A DNA stretch of 64,000 nucleotides from Chromobotia macracanthus (Eukaryota; Chordata; Actinopteri; Cypriniformes; Botiidae), in assembly GCA_036877525.1 (NCBI GenBank), contig JAZGTH010000002.1, positions 3,270,001 to 3,334,000 on the forward strand, in the 5' to 3' direction. Under the pieces are notes generated by a model. The model did not search any database. It saw only the letters and a list, made by a program, of their open reading frames with translations, and was not told where the DNA came from. Positions 11,261 through 24,439 of the stretch are shown in pieces. The translations under genes and the position numbers were made by a program. Numbering within the stretch: position 1 is the stretch's first letter; the number at the start of each line of letters is the position of its first letter.

Positions 11261-12234
11261 TGTCATCATAAGATGACATCACATTCTAATTCGCATACCA
11301 ATTACATCACTGCATTATAGTTCTATTCTGTCTGGTGTCAGCAGTTAACAGTTCATATCTGTTCACTTCTCTCTATGCTTGAATACTTTATTTTAGTACA
11401 GCCAAATACTCAGTAAAGCTGTTCTCACGCACATATTTCTGTTCTTGTCATCAGACAAGGATAGTATAAAAGAAAGTCACTGATCGCGATGTAGATGACC
11501 TTCTGTAGCGTTCCCTGTTGCACTCGGGTGGGATCAGTCTCCAGCTAAAAGTACTTCTTGATCCAATAAGCATATCATGTAAGGTGTGGAAGACATTGTC
11601 CATAATGAAAATCGGTTTTGAACATCATTCTCCTCTCAGCAACCACTTCCAGGGGGACTAGGTCCTCTACAATGACAGAACTTTCTTTCTTGATGAGTTT
11701 ATTTACCAGGTTGGCAAGACTTGCTTCTGAACCAGTGCCCAAGCACTTCACAGCATAGAACTGTTAACTGGTAACCACAGACTGATAAAACATGTTAAGC
11801 AATTTGTTACAGATATGTTTAGTCTCCACAAAAAGTCAACTTTCCCCTTCCTGTAAATTGCCTCCATATTCTTAGACCATATAAACATTTGTTGTTTCAA
11901 ATGAAGACAAGTGATGGCTTTGACTGTCAGATTGTACTGTAGGTATGCAGTGTTTGAGCTATATGCTTGAAAGGAGCCGTGCTAGCAAAGCGTCAGATAC
12001 TGAATTTCATTCATAATTGTGATTGTTGTGATCACATTGTTGTTTTACAGTGTTTTACAGAGAGATTAGTGAAACTGCAAATTATCACCTAGGTCTCCAA
12101 GACCTTCAAACTACAGCAACTGCTTTGCTTTTTAAAGAATCTTACTGCTAAACTGTTTAAATCTAGTCTACTAAGTAATGAACACTGAAGTCCACTTCTA
12201 ATAGTTTTGGATTTAAATTACAGTGTTAAAGGCC
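11261..12234. other. Non-genic interval
   Basis: No gene recognised. A short palindromic stretch (GATGTCATGTCATC...GATGACATC) at about 11253-11280 marks the SINE boundary. The rest shows no coherent open frame. Confidence 0.4.
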
Positions 12235-12426
12235 AAGAAAAAGCCTTTAAGGAGAAGTTTACTCCAGAATGAAAATTGCCTCATAATTTACTCACCCTCA
12301 TGCCATGCCAGATGTTTATGACTTTCTTTCTTCAGCAAAACACAGCTGCAATAATATCCTGTTTTCAGCATTCAGTGATTTAAAGCTTCAAAAAGCACAT
12401 ACATTCACCATTAAAGTAATCTAGAA

Positions 12427-12466
<40 letters not shown>

Positions 12467-12505
12467 GCGAGAGAGAGAGAGGGAGAGAGAGAGAGAGGGA
12501 GAAGC
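12235..12505. repeat. Fish interspersed repeat fragment plus (AT)n and (GA)n microsatellites
   Basis: Positions 12250-12340 contain AATGAAAATT...TTTACTCACCCTCATGCCAT...TATGACTTTC, a very common non-autonomous repeat motif in otophysan genomes. It is followed by an AT dinucleotide run at 12432-12463 and a GA-rich run at 12466-12503. Confidence 0.65.
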
Positions 12506-13639
12506 CCTGAACTTCAAGTGAATAATAAAATTAAGTTTAAGGTTTGTATTAATATTGATATCAGGCACTAAGAGGGCAGAATAAGACAGCAAACCTATTA
12601 AAGAATCTATTGTAGTTATTGACGTACTGCTAAGCACTTTTACAAGTTGGCGCTCCAAAATTTTGGAGCACCAGCTTCCACCGAATTCCCAGAGGTTTAT
12701 TTGGAATTTTGCATTTAGCCTGTAATGAATGCATATGCCTGGCATAACCTTTATTGAGGTTACATTTGTGTATTCCATAAACAAGCAACATATTACCAGC
12801 ACAAATGTACAATCTGCTAAACACATATACCTGCGGCAACAATGAATGACGTCACAAGAGGGCGGCGTCAATGATGCACCTCCAGGTAACCAAAACTCTG
12901 CTTTATATAGCTACAAATTAAGTGACCTATAAAGCAGCTGTATGCCGTGTGATTTTTGTTTACCCAACAGTTACAGCAAACAATGGACGAAATTTTACTT
13001 TGGTGGATAGCATTCACAAACATTACTTAAATTGCACAGGGTAACTTACACTTTTGACACAAGTTTCCACTTAAGAAAAAGTGATAAAAATTATTTTCAA
13101 AATCATTTTGATTACAGTTTGCCATTTTATAATTTGAAATAAAATAGAGCTATTCTTAAAACAATATAAATGTAAACTGAGAGGGTATTGGAGAGTTGAG
13201 AGGCAAGATCTGTTTTGTGTACATTGATAATATTATTGTATACTCTAAACAGTAGCATCTTCAAGATCTTGAAGTGGTCTTTTGTAAACTCCATAGTGCC
13301 AGCTTGACAATCAGTGCACAAAAAGTGTACAAAAATGTATCACTTTATGATAAATTTTCAAAACATATTAATAAACATTTATAATGAACTGTTTTGTTGC
13401 ACATGAATGCAATCTTAAACAGTAGTTAACAGTAGGCTTGTTCTACATGCAGAGCATACTTCATATCCGAGTTCCCACACAAACATATTAATTGGCGGAA
13501 GAAAAGTTTGTTTACTTTCTGCCTCGCACTTTCAGCGCACTACACTCACAGCACGCTTCTGGCTAATGAAAGTCATCATGGCAAATGTTAATGACAAGCC
13601 TTGAAAATCCTTCTTGTCTGAATTTCATTTAGAAAGTCA

Positions 13640-14215
13640 CACCAGCCATTTATGAACCACAACTTGTTGTCCACAACTTGTCCAAGGCATCTGCTGTCAC
13701 ACTCACAACTGGTATGTGGATATCAAGGGCTACAGTGGCTGCCCATCACCTCACCCAATTGGTAAGCCATGTTCTGCAAACTCGCCCCATTTATGAACAA
13801 CATACAAGCACAAATCTGGCGGAGGGACTTAAGCAGGCAGTGTTGGCCAGGAACTACAATGCTAGAAATATTGTCAATTCAGTCTGTGTAGCTGGACTGG
13901 GCCCCCAAATTCGATGCTCTGCACACACAATTAATTTAGCGTCACATAAAGCAACAGGACTCAGCCCGGTGTCCAGCTAGGTGGAGTCAGAAAGGTTGTG
14001 TCCTTTTTCACAATAGCCCAACAGCAGCATACATATTGAAGATCAAACAGGAGATGCTTAATTTACCAAAACCTTATTCATGATATAACCACCTGCTGGA
14101 ACTCCAATTATGATATGCTTAAGAGATACATTAAGCATCAGGCAGATATGCCCTCAAGTAGAACAAAGACATAACCACATTGTCTGACCAGGATGTGAGA
14201 ACGTAAAAACCTCAC
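13640..14215 (+). mobile_element. hAT transposase remnant (ZBED-like)
   Basis: The frame at 13678-13980 reads ALTLTTGMWISRAT-like sequence, HHLTQLVSHVLQTRPIYEQH, YNARNIVNSV and IRCSAHTINLASHKA: the signature run of hAT transposases (TDGWTSR, DNAxNM, CxAHxLNL). After a frame break, pieces reading TCWNSNYDMLKRY (14075-14110) continue the domain. It lacks the C-terminal dimerisation part and both ends. An inactive fossil. Confidence 0.75.
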
Positions 14216-14554
14216 AACACTGATGAGCACTAAATACACATTTTCAGTATCAATATTTTATGTTTTTTCAAAACAAGCAGTCGTTTTATTTAACATTTTT
14301 AAAAAATAACAAACATTAATAATTAACAACATGCAATTATGTTTTTTCCCTCTAACTGTACCGAAACTGAACAGACCCATGACTTGGGGTAACTGTATGT
14401 ATCGAACTGGAACACAAATGCCTGCTGCTATTTTCCATAAATGAAAAAATGTTTTGGTTGCCGAGCACCAAAAATCATCATAAAAGTGTTGCATGTGACT
14501 CATGCACTATAATCCAACTATAATACAATAGATTAGAAGAACAGATTTAAACAT

Positions 14555-15135
14555 GAATATAGCTGCAAGCAGCAATGACTGGTGGAAGCACTACAGCGCC
14601 ACCTGGTGATTCTCAGAAAATGATGCGTGGTTGTCACATGCATTTAACTCCAAAAATGAAAGACTATTTTAAAGTCTAAATAGGTATGTCTGTTGTAATG
14701 ACATACTTCCAGCTGGTGGTGCTATGACTGTGACTCACAATAGCCACATCATTGTGATCAGTCCACAACACCAAACATATTTCCAAAGTTTGATGAAGAT
14801 ATGAGTCACTTGTTTCCATTTGTTGAAATGATTTTATTGCCTCGCCGTGGCAACACAATTATCAATCAGATATCAAAAATCCCTTGGCAATTTAGAATCT
14901 TCAATCTCTAGACATAAGTCATCTAGACATAATTTTGGTGACAATCCCTAAATCCCCTAAGAGGAGTATTTAAAAATTCAAAGCCTGTAGCGGTCAGAAA
15001 ACATACAACAATCCAAAAAGGCTGACTTCCTGTTGGGCATAGCTAATAAATATAATTTTGAAAATTGCCAAGATAGATGTGAACACCACATGTAGGGGCC
15101 CAAACCCCCCTAAACCCCCACCTTGAAACAGGACC
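14555..15135. repeat. Interspersed repeat of the GCTGCAAGCAGC type
   Basis: Begins ATATAGCTGCAAGCAGCAAT, continues with CAGCGCCACCTGGTG and ends near GGGGCCCAAACCCCCCTAAA. This is a motif set I know from abundant fish non-autonomous repeats. Family name and exact ends are uncertain. Confidence 0.45.
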
Positions 15136-15300
15136 CTCGCACACCTATGCAAAGTAAACGGTGGCATATTGTGTAATGAAAAAAGGAGATATGATATCAG
15201 TGGTGTCAGGGCAGTAGTGTAACAATGAGAGTTGCAAGGTTTCACCATTTTGAGGGTTGGCAATTAAAGCATAAAGTAACATCAGAAAGAAAAAATAATT

Positions 15301-15329
15301 TATGTATGTATGTGTGTGTGTGTGTGTGT
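15301..15329. repeat. (TATG)n/(TG)n microsatellite
   Basis: TATG repeats passing into a TG run. Confidence 0.9.
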
Positions 15330-15829
15330 CATTGTTTGAAACTAAATAAATTAACAACACAAGTTAAACAATAATGTACATACAAAGTTGCTTATTGTTG
15401 TCTCTGAGTTCCTATTTCACCTGAGACAACAGGGCAAAAACAGCTCTTTGGTGTCTCTGACCCTTGCTGTGGGTCATTTTTCTGACTCAAAGGCCGGAGT
15501 CAACAAATGAATCCTTTTCTATTACTCCCCTCTGTGCTTCTTCTTACAGTTATCACCTAAGTGTTTTGTTTCTATTTGAAGGGACTGCCTATCAAAACGG
15601 CTATAAATTAAACTTATATTAACCTTAAGCTAGACCTGATGACTGCCATGCCCAAGCAGTATGCGTGTAGATTCATGTTCATAACATGATTTCTACAATA
15701 AAGCCTACTGATGAAGAGAATCCAAGTCTTCTAGCCTTCACTGGAAAAAGTTTCCAACATCATGATGTTTTCAAGAAAGAAGTGGTTTTTGAGTTACAGT
15801 GTACTATAATTCAGGGGCAGGTGAGCTAC

Positions 15830-15910
15830 TGTTACGGAGGAGGTCCCTGCTTCACCTCCTCCACGCCACCAAAGGGAACCATCCCTGGAGTATTAGTTTC
15901 ATTTTGGACT
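15830..15910 (+). repeat. LTR 5' fragment of the 32.7-kb solo-LTR family
   Basis: TGTTACGGAGGAGGTCCCTG and the following roughly 70 bases match the beginning of the solo LTR at 32700 with few differences, then similarity stops where gypsy pol sequence begins. The complete gag and most of pol that should lie between are missing, so there was an internal deletion or a rearranged insertion. Confidence 0.7.
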
Positions 15911-15919
15911 ATGGTGGCA

Positions 15920-16935
15920 GGCCAAGAATTCAAAATTAACCTGGTTATCCGAGGCTCAAGCAGCGTTTCAAGACTTGAAGACACGATTCACCACAGCACC
16001 CATTCTCAGACACCCAGATCCAGATCGACCCTTTATCATAGAAGTAGACGCGTCTAACACTGGAGTCAGGGCTATACTCTCTCAGCGACACGGCTCACCT
16101 CCCAGGATGTTCCCATGCACTTTCTTCTCTCAGAAGTTGTCTCCTGCTGAGCGTGGAAATTGCTAGCTATTAAATTAGCTTTGGAAGAGTGGCGACACTG
16201 GCTTGAGGGAGCAAATCAATCTTTCATGGTCCTTACTGACCATAAGAACCTCGAATACCTTCGGTCAGCTAAACGCTTGAATCCCAGACAAGCTGGATGG
16301 GCATTATTTTTTATTTGCTTTGATTTTACAGTCACCTACCGACCCGGCTCAAAGAATACCAAGGTGGGTGCCCTTTCAAGTCAAAGTGATGAGACTCTGC
16401 TTCCCTGTATTCAAGAGAATATCATTCCAGAAAAGACTTCTTATCGCAGATACATGAATCTCCCAGTTCTGGTCACCCAGGAATTACTGCCACAATCCAT
16501 TTACTACAGAACTGATTCTGGTGGCCAACTTTATCTGCAGACACGATCTTGTTTGTTAAGAACTGCAATACCTGTCAAACTACCAAGGCATCTAAGCAAC
16601 TTCCGGCAGGAAATATTTCAGCCACTACCCACACCTCAACGTCCCTGGTCACACATAGCGGTTGATTTCATAACTGATCTTCCGAACTCTCTGGGTAATA
16701 CAACCATCTTCACTGTTGATTGTTACTACCAAAGCTTCCCTCTGCCTATGAAACTGCTGAACTCCTCATCAATCATGTGTTTAGATTCTATAGCATGCCC
16801 AATGACATTGTCTCTGATCAAGGTCCTCAGTTCACATCTAGAGTGTGGTCAATGTTGTTCAAGGGGCTTAATGTGAATGTTAGACTTACCTCAGGCTATC
16901 ATCTGCAATCTAATGGCCAGACAGAACGTTAGTAC
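15920..16935 (+). mobile_element. Ty3/gypsy retrotransposon remnant (RNase H and integrase)
   Basis: Over three frames: DLKTRFTTAPILRHPDPDRP and FIIEVDASNTGVRAILSQR (start of the RNase H domain, catalytic D in EVDAS), LAIKLALEEWRHWLEGA, VLTDHKNLEYLRSAKRLN (DHKNLxYL motif) and FTVTYRPGSKNTKVGALS. Then come the integrase pieces IAVDFITDLP (first catalytic D), MPNDIVSDQGPQFTS (second D, DxGxQF) and LTSGYHLQSNGQTER (catalytic E). Order and spacing are those of gypsy pol, but the integrase zinc-finger region is deleted and there are several frameshifts. Inactive. Confidence 0.85.
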
Positions 16936-17819
16936 TTAGGGCAGAATTAGTACTTAATTACTTGTGATTGGTAAATGACTTGGCTCATTGTGACATTAAA
17001 AAAAGGAAATATAGAAATGCTCGCACAAACATGATCACTGCTTTACTACATGTCAATGTTCCAGTGTACACATGCACATGCTCTGTAGGAAGCACAAGAA
17101 TAGGATCAGTGTGAATCACAGATATTGTTTCCCCAAAGCATTATTATTTGTGCCCAATGGGTCCTGGAAACAATGTATTTTCAGCACATAGGAGAGAGAT
17201 GGCACTTGACATTAACAACTGAGCACAGCTTTAGTGGTTAGGACTAAACATGCCTAAAGCTGTCTTTACTATGGCCTAAATCTGCCTTTACTATGGCCAA
17301 AGCTCATAAGAAGCAGGATCATAAGCCACAGAAAGTTGTAATGACATCACCCTCTAAAGACATGACTGAATCAGCCCTGAGCTGGTGTAAACAAACAACT
17401 CTAGGAAGGTTGTTAAAGGCATGGATTATCAACAGATACAAAGGAAAAAAAATATGTAACCAAATAAGCATGCATTAAAATATAGTTATTTTGCATTTCA
17501 GCTTTAAATTAATAACTACATCTTATTTCTCTGAAACTCTCTTCTGATTCCATTAAAAGCATTTACCCAAGCATTTTGTAATGACAACACTGATTAAAAA
17601 AAAAAAAAAAAAAACTTGAATAAAAACCAGGTATGGGCAAATAAATTCTTAGGCACAACTCTGACTTAAAACATAATACCAGTTACCCAATAGCTCAAGA
17701 ATGTTTCAAATATTAAAGCTCAGAAGCCACAAAGCAAAACTGGAAAGGATTTAACTAGAAGACTTTTAATAAACAGTAATTAAACTGCTCTTGACAAAGT
17801 TGATGTGATGTGCCAACCT
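16936..17819. other. Non-genic interval
   Basis: No gene recognised. Contains a short imperfect duplication of CTTTACTATGGCC (about 17263-17300) and an A-homopolymer of about 18 bases near 17597. Confidence 0.4.
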
Positions 17820-19080
17820 GTTTGAAAAACATGTTGGTTTAGGTGCTTGAACTGTAAGAGTTTAGCGAGAACGCGCTTTAGATCGCGTAAGAGCTCATAT
17901 TTGGATCTATTTGAGGGTTCAAATGAATGTAATCTCAGTTTTTAGAGCAACAACATAGTTCTAAGATGCCTTTAAATGGATCATAATCAAATAATGATTT
18001 AAACAGACCAAAGAATCGGTTTTTCATTAAAAATATAAAAAGATAATTTAAAAAAAGCAACGGCATGAGGACTTTGCTGACAGAAGTATACGACAAGCAA
18101 GGCAATACTGAAAACATTGTGCTAGACAAGAAGAGAAAAGAAAAAAACACTTTTGGAAACTTTAGAATACTGTAAAACGGTAACAGTTTTACTCGGATTT
18201 AACAAATCTTAAGCATGTTTGTTCAACTTCAGTCGAACAGGGTAGGTTCGATTCACAGCATTCGCTTAGGTTTAGTAGAAGTTCGTAAAAATGTAATTCC
18301 AGATAATCACTGGACGAAACTCTTTCCGACTCGCTCGTAAGAATCGCTTGTAATCAGGGTAAATACACAACGGAGGCGCTTGCCCTCCTGAAGATCGCGT
18401 TAAGATTACTTCGACTAGGTATGATTTGATCCAGGGTTTACTTACAATATCAACAAACGAACCCGTGCACTTTGCTCGTGGCCATACGAAATGATGGTGT
18501 GGGGAAGTTTTTACCCATATTGCCCCGACTTCGGTTGGCAATACATTACAACCAAAATGTTTAACTTAGTCGAACAGTGGATCTCCATCAAGTTCGCAAG
18601 GCTAACTTTACTTGTTTTAATCATTTAGTTGTCTGTAGATAGCCCGTGGCGTCGCCCTCCCCACAATACTTTTAGGGGATACAGTGACATTCCACTTACC
18701 GATGGTGAGAGGAATCCCTGAGCATACAGACCTGACTACCCCTGCTTTAGTAACAATTCACTATTACTTAACAGTTCACCCGGCGCATAATGGGATTGTA
18801 GCTTCTTTAACTCTGAACCCCTCTAGTGGTGTGCACACCAGAAGCGACGAGACATAAATCACCGTGTGGACGGTTTCTCTCTATTAAAGCGCACTATTAC
18901 GGAGGACCAAACCTGCAAAAATTAAAAACGCTTTTGCGAGTTGCGTATCGCTGTCTCGGCTGGTTAAGACAAAACCTCCATCAGGTGTCGTAGCGTCGCG
19001 TTGGTTAGAACACGATATATAAGGCTTTTGTGGAAAAGGATGCAGTTAACATTCTAACTTTACGAAATAAATTGCTCATA
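17820..19080. other. Unassigned CpG-richer block with TATA-like motif
   Basis: Compared with its AT-rich flanks this stretch is clearly richer in CG dinucleotides (GCGAGAACGCGC, TAGATCGCGTAAG, TCGTAGCGTCGCG). The motif AACTTxAGTCGAACAG occurs at about 18226 and 18565. GATATATAAGG near 19013 is TATA-like. A minus-strand frame at 18272-18541 has no recognisable domain. Could be an old LTR or promoter region; I cannot decide. Confidence 0.3.
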
Positions 19081-19092
19081 GATACTATAATA

Positions 19093-19125
19093 TCATTTAC
19101 ATTTACGCATTTGGCAGACGCTTTT
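19093..19125 (-). repeat. SINE/LINE 3' tail, reverse orientation
   Basis: CATTTACATTTACGCATTTG followed by GCAGACGCTTTTATCCAAAG is the reverse complement of the tail seen at 4725-4790. Confidence 0.8.
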
Positions 19126-19359
19126 ATCCAAAGCATTCACCTTGTGTTCACCTTGCTGACATAAAGGCTATATAATGGCCTATGAGATACACGCAAAATT
19201 GCTTTTTAGGGGAACATTTATTGTACAAAAAAGAGGAAATAGTATAAAAAAAATAACCTTAGACAATGCTAACAGTAGATTTTGGAAATGGCACAATGGG
19301 AGCTATCACTAAGGGGCTAAAAAGCTGATAATCTCAGAAATTACTGTGTATCATCTAAC

Positions 19360-19495
19360 ATTTTAAATATAAAAAATAGCATTCTAAACATTTTAAACTA
19401 ATACAGTAACATTTTAAAAATTTTCAGTTGATACGGTAACATTTTAAACATTTGAAATAGATACAGTAACATTCTAAACAGATATAATAGCTAAC
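19360..19495. repeat. Degenerate tandem repeat, unit about 40 bp
   Basis: Three to four diverged copies of a unit resembling ATACAGTAACATTTTAAA plus filler. Confidence 0.6.
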
Positions 19496-22400
19496 AATAA
19501 AAACAATAACATTGTAAATGCTAAAAAAAGACATTGGTAGGGTATATGAGGGTGTACTAGAGAATGAGTGATTACATTCTGTTGTTTTCCTGCAGATAAC
19601 ACTATCTCCCTCATTCCTTCCCTATGTGTGTCAACAATGTCCACACACCCCTTACACGGCTTGTATTTGCTTAGTAAAGAAGACAACAGCAAAGTTAAGG
19701 AACCTGCACATTCATTATCTCAACAGCAGGAAAAGGTTTGGTCAAGCTTCAGATCACCTTATCACCATATGTAATTTTACTACAGTTAGTTAAACTATAG
19801 CATAGACAACTAAACATTCTAGGATTGCCAAATGCCAGGATGTTGCCATGTGGAGTTCTAAGTGGTTGTTTTTGGTAGTTCATGGCATTGCTAAGTGGTT
19901 GCTAGTTTATGTCCGTCCTTACGTCCGAAAAATAACAGCACCCTTCAACAAGGCAGATACTTTGATGTATCATTCATGTTCCTAGCACAAACTGTGAATC
20001 TCTGTTTATTACTTGGGGTTAGGGGCTTAAAAAAGTATGAGCAAGTGTTAGTGATGGTTTTTGATGCTTTATTCATGATAATCTAAATACAATGACCAGC
20101 AGCAAGGACAGGATTCAGCTATACAGGATCATGGTCACACCAAGGCCAAGTACCACAAACCATTTAAACAGCCTCAAAATGTCTTTACCATCCAACATGC
20201 ATTTAACTCTGAGGATGCATATGGAATGCATTTACAGTTCAGTCCCAGTCACACTAAACATTCACATAAAGCCATCATTGGCCCAGTTGACACACATCTG
20301 AATGTGGTATGTGGGTAACTAAATTATAAACTGAATCATCATTTATTCTTCATTCATGCCATTAAAATATGACTGTTGCGCTTGCAACATGATTGTTCAT
20401 GATTGCTTATATTGTCCTCTTGAAACATTGATCTTTAAACTTCATGTGATTTGATTTAGAAGCACACAGGCTACAACTAAGCCCAACATTAAAACCCAGA
20501 GCAAATTCAGCTTCTGGTAAAAATGAACTCAAATGAATTTCTCTCCACAATAACATGGTATGTGGTTATTTTCATGGCTATCAGGGAAAATGTATGTTTC
20601 ATGGGGTCTGCAATTTTGGGGCCCTTATTAGAGTTAATAGAGATGTTGTACACGGTAAAGCAAATCTTAGCAAACAGGTGATATAAAAAAGCTCTTTGGC
20701 ATAGGCCCTGTCCATAGTACCAACCCAGTAGATTTCCAATTTAAGATGTTCCTTCCTGAAGATGGACAGGGAAAGGATGGAAGTATGAACAGGGACTGAT
20801 CTGGTGGTGGTGGGCCAGTGTTGAAATCTGCAAATGCAAAAGAGAGTGAATATGGAACTTATATACTCCAAATGTCTAGTGGTGATTGGCTAGATCAATG
20901 AGTTATGAATGACATGAGATTACAGTCTTCCCGTACAACTTGCGTTAGAGCTTCCATGAGTGTTCATGAGAGAAATTAAAAACTCTATTCCAAAACCTGT
21001 CTACTGTCTCTTTAGCTGTATCTTTAAAGGCATTGCCAAACTGAAAGGACTCTTATATGTTACTAATTTAAAATGCTATGCAAAGAAAAGTACCACACAA
21101 ATAGCACTTCTCATACAAGAAGAGAAGATCACAATTGAATTTATTGTATATATTTAATTGATATTATTTTTAGTTATGTGTCTACTGCCACATCAGACAC
21201 TGTAGTGATCTCTAGCTGTCACATTTCTGTATTCACTGTCTCAGAGGTGAGTGTTGAATATGTAGTGTGGTTGTATTTGTTTGTTTTTTTAACTGAGTAC
21301 AAAGCAATATTTACTGGCAATGCCAGAAACATACAACCAAAAAGTGTAAAAACAAGTTTAGAGGGCTTTCCTCATCACAAATCCCAAGGCAATGTTCGTA
21401 CTTGTCCCTCCTTGATAAGGGGGTTCTGTGAATAATACATGAGATGCTGCAGAATTTGTGAAGTAGAAGGTACCTTCTACTTGTATACCTTTTGAAACAG
21501 CCCTTGGGATTGAAACGTAACTATGATGCCTTAAAATGCTCACTGGATTTTGAAACAGTGATTGAGGTCTGGAGAAAGGACCCTCCAGTATGAGTGTGTG
21601 TGGTGAAGGTAAACAAACAGCTGGGAATTGAGCTGCTGGACTCAAGAAGGAACACAATAGAAGGAACACACATGCACACAAGCCACCACAAAGGGGCAAT
21701 AAAAATGAAGGCTTTGTGTTATTTAAGGTTTATTAAAAACACTGCACAATCATTGACCATTTCATGGGACCTCTGCATATCCTTGTTGTATTAGAAACAC
21801 ATTGCAATATCATCATTCATACAATCTGGGTGATATTACATGTTTTTTGTATAGAACAAATGAGACAGACCTCTTTGTATTTTCAGTAACAAACACCTGC
21901 CACTAAACACCTATTTACCTTTAAAACACAGTTGAATTCTCTGTTGAAAATTCTTACTGTTGAATTCTGCTTTGCTTTACAAAGACATGCATCCTCCAAG
22001 CGTGCACGCCTCCACCTTCCTTTTTCAGCATAAGGAAATTCTGCAGACACCGGTTGAGACAGAAACCCTCTCATCCATACAAATGAAAAAAGAACCACAG
22101 CGTCATGAGCCAGAGTTAAGAGGAGAGAAACCTTGTGTGAAAAATGGAACCGCAGGATTACGTTTGCATACCAACTTTCATACCTAGCTTTTAGTTCCTA
22201 ACTGCTTCTATGTTGTTGCTCAACTCTTTCTTAGGAAAGGTTTTTGCAAAGAGGATACAAGATATGACTTTTATCCAAGGGTTGATACATGTGTATTTTA
22301 GACATGGGTGGAGTTGTTAAGATTTCGATGAGGTAACTTGTGCTAAAGCAACGCTGAACCACCTCCACTTCTGATAATGCTCATGCACCTCACAGTGCTG

Positions 22401-24439
22401 CATAGTTTATTTGTGACTTTGTTTGAGATTAAGCAGCTTGTTGGCTTGTTGAATGAGCATTGTGTTAGGGGTGGGGTATTTACTTAGTTAGAAATTAGCT
22501 AAATCTGAAAGATCCTCCCTTTAAAGACATTTGAGGACATCCTCATTTGAAAAAAAAAAAAATTGTAAAAATGCATTGGAATAAAAAATTACTGAGAACA
22601 TTTTTTTCTCAACATTTTTGTTTAAAGGAATGGGTTAGTAACTTTATACACAAACAATTGAAGTGTGTTTGTTTAGATATACTTGCTTTTAACACTAACC
22701 CTAAATGTCCTCACAAATATAGGGAAACATCTAGTGAAAAACAGAAAAAAGATGAAATGGTGCTCCAAAAAATATATGCTCAAATGTCAGGTAATTTATT
22801 GAACACAGCTTGCATCTTTCAAATGAAGGTAGATTTTACAATCAGACAAGAAGTCCTTCTAAAAACACCAGTGTGATCTCATGCAGGCTTAGACAGGATC
22901 TTAAACATCACACATTAATGTACAGGGTGTGGGCTGCTCTCTGCAATTTCAGAATGAAGAAAATGATAGGGGAGAGTTTCACAGCCTTTCCCCCCTCTGA
23001 AAATTTTTAAAACGGAGGATAAAATGAAAAGCTTTGGAGTTTCTCTGGGTGAACAAATAGCTGGCAAAGCAAACTAACAGCAAAGTTAGTTAGGTGATTT
23101 GGAAATATGAGGGTTTCTTCTCTTCCAGAAAATGTGGCTTTACTGTGTTGTGCCACATCTGGAGATTAGATCAATAGTGCAATGCCTAGCTAATTTCAAC
23201 AATGAAGGGTGAATATTCTTCAACATCTAGGAGTGAATTTACAAGAAAGTTGTTTGCAGCATTTAGGTGCAAAACCCTGTTTTAATCTACTGCCCACCTG
23301 CAATGCAGTTTTACCAAACACTAAATGTGTTGAAACAGTGCTGTACTTTAATATTTAAATTAAGCAATTGTCATTTTTGTTTGTTTACATTCTGTTGTTC
23401 ATGGAAGCATTTATACATCAACTAATGATCAAATGATCGAGAATAACATTATAAATGGACATGGATGTGCAAAGTCAAGTAGACTTTCAGCATTTATAAG
23501 GGCTGTATTCTGTTTACCTGGATTGCAATGATGAAGTGATGCTGTACATTCCCAGTAAATTATGCCACACCATGGAATTCTGTTGTGTGCTCCACAACCA
23601 GTAGAGCACAGTACAAATGGCTGTTGGTTTGTATAAATCTTTTTGTGAATCAGGCACTAAACATCACAGTGGGTTCAAATAAACAATGCTATAAGTTCAT
23701 TCTTAGTGCACTCCCCTGGTGTAAATATACTCACTGTCCTGATCCAATAAATGTTTGGAAAAAAAACTCTGTCCCTCCTAACCAAAAAGTCTGAGGTGTG
23801 ATTTGAAGTAAACATGCATCAAGTGCATGAATACATCAACACCAAAAAATTAAAAAATTACTCATGGGATTTCCCGGTGTATAATTGTACTCTCCAAAAA
23901 ATGATGTTATGAGATATGATCCTCCTCTTGTGACCTGAAATAAGTCTAGAGATGCTGATGTTCAGCACATATTAATTTGCCAAAACTGTGTTGTATAAGA
24001 AAGATTTATTTCAAACTTTGCTTATTGCAAATTCCTGTCCAGTGGGAGAGATGCAGCTGCTATTATGAATGGTACAATGCAGCAATCAGCTGAGCTGCTG
24101 AAACAACACTGCAGCCAAAACATTTTCCAAACCAATATGTAGGCTATTAAAGAGGAGTAAAATAGTTTTATATAAATTTATCTGTCAAATGTGTAATGAG
24201 CAGTGGTAGCAAAAGTACAAGACCATCAGGTGATTTTGTATTTTTAGAAAGAAATGGTATCATTAAAAGTAAAATACCCACACTCATTTCTGAAAGTGGC
24301 AACAGAACTCAGGAAGTGGATTTTCATTACTTTTCCAAATAAACTGCACACAATCCAAAAAGAACTACATTATTGCCTTTGTGGTGTTTTTGTTTCTATC
24401 CCTGGTTTAGTGTCAATTTTTAAAAAGCATGGAAGATTT
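19496..24439. other. Long non-genic AT-rich interval
   Basis: Nothing I can support as gene, RNA gene or recognisable mobile element over nearly 5 kb. Open frames are short and lack domain-like features. A small A-run lies at about 22549-22561. Diverged transposons or regulatory DNA may exist below my detection. Confidence 0.45.

Noticed and set aside
18272..18541. 89-residue minus-strand frame in the CpG-richer block
   Set aside because: No recognisable motif and no neighbouring coding signal.
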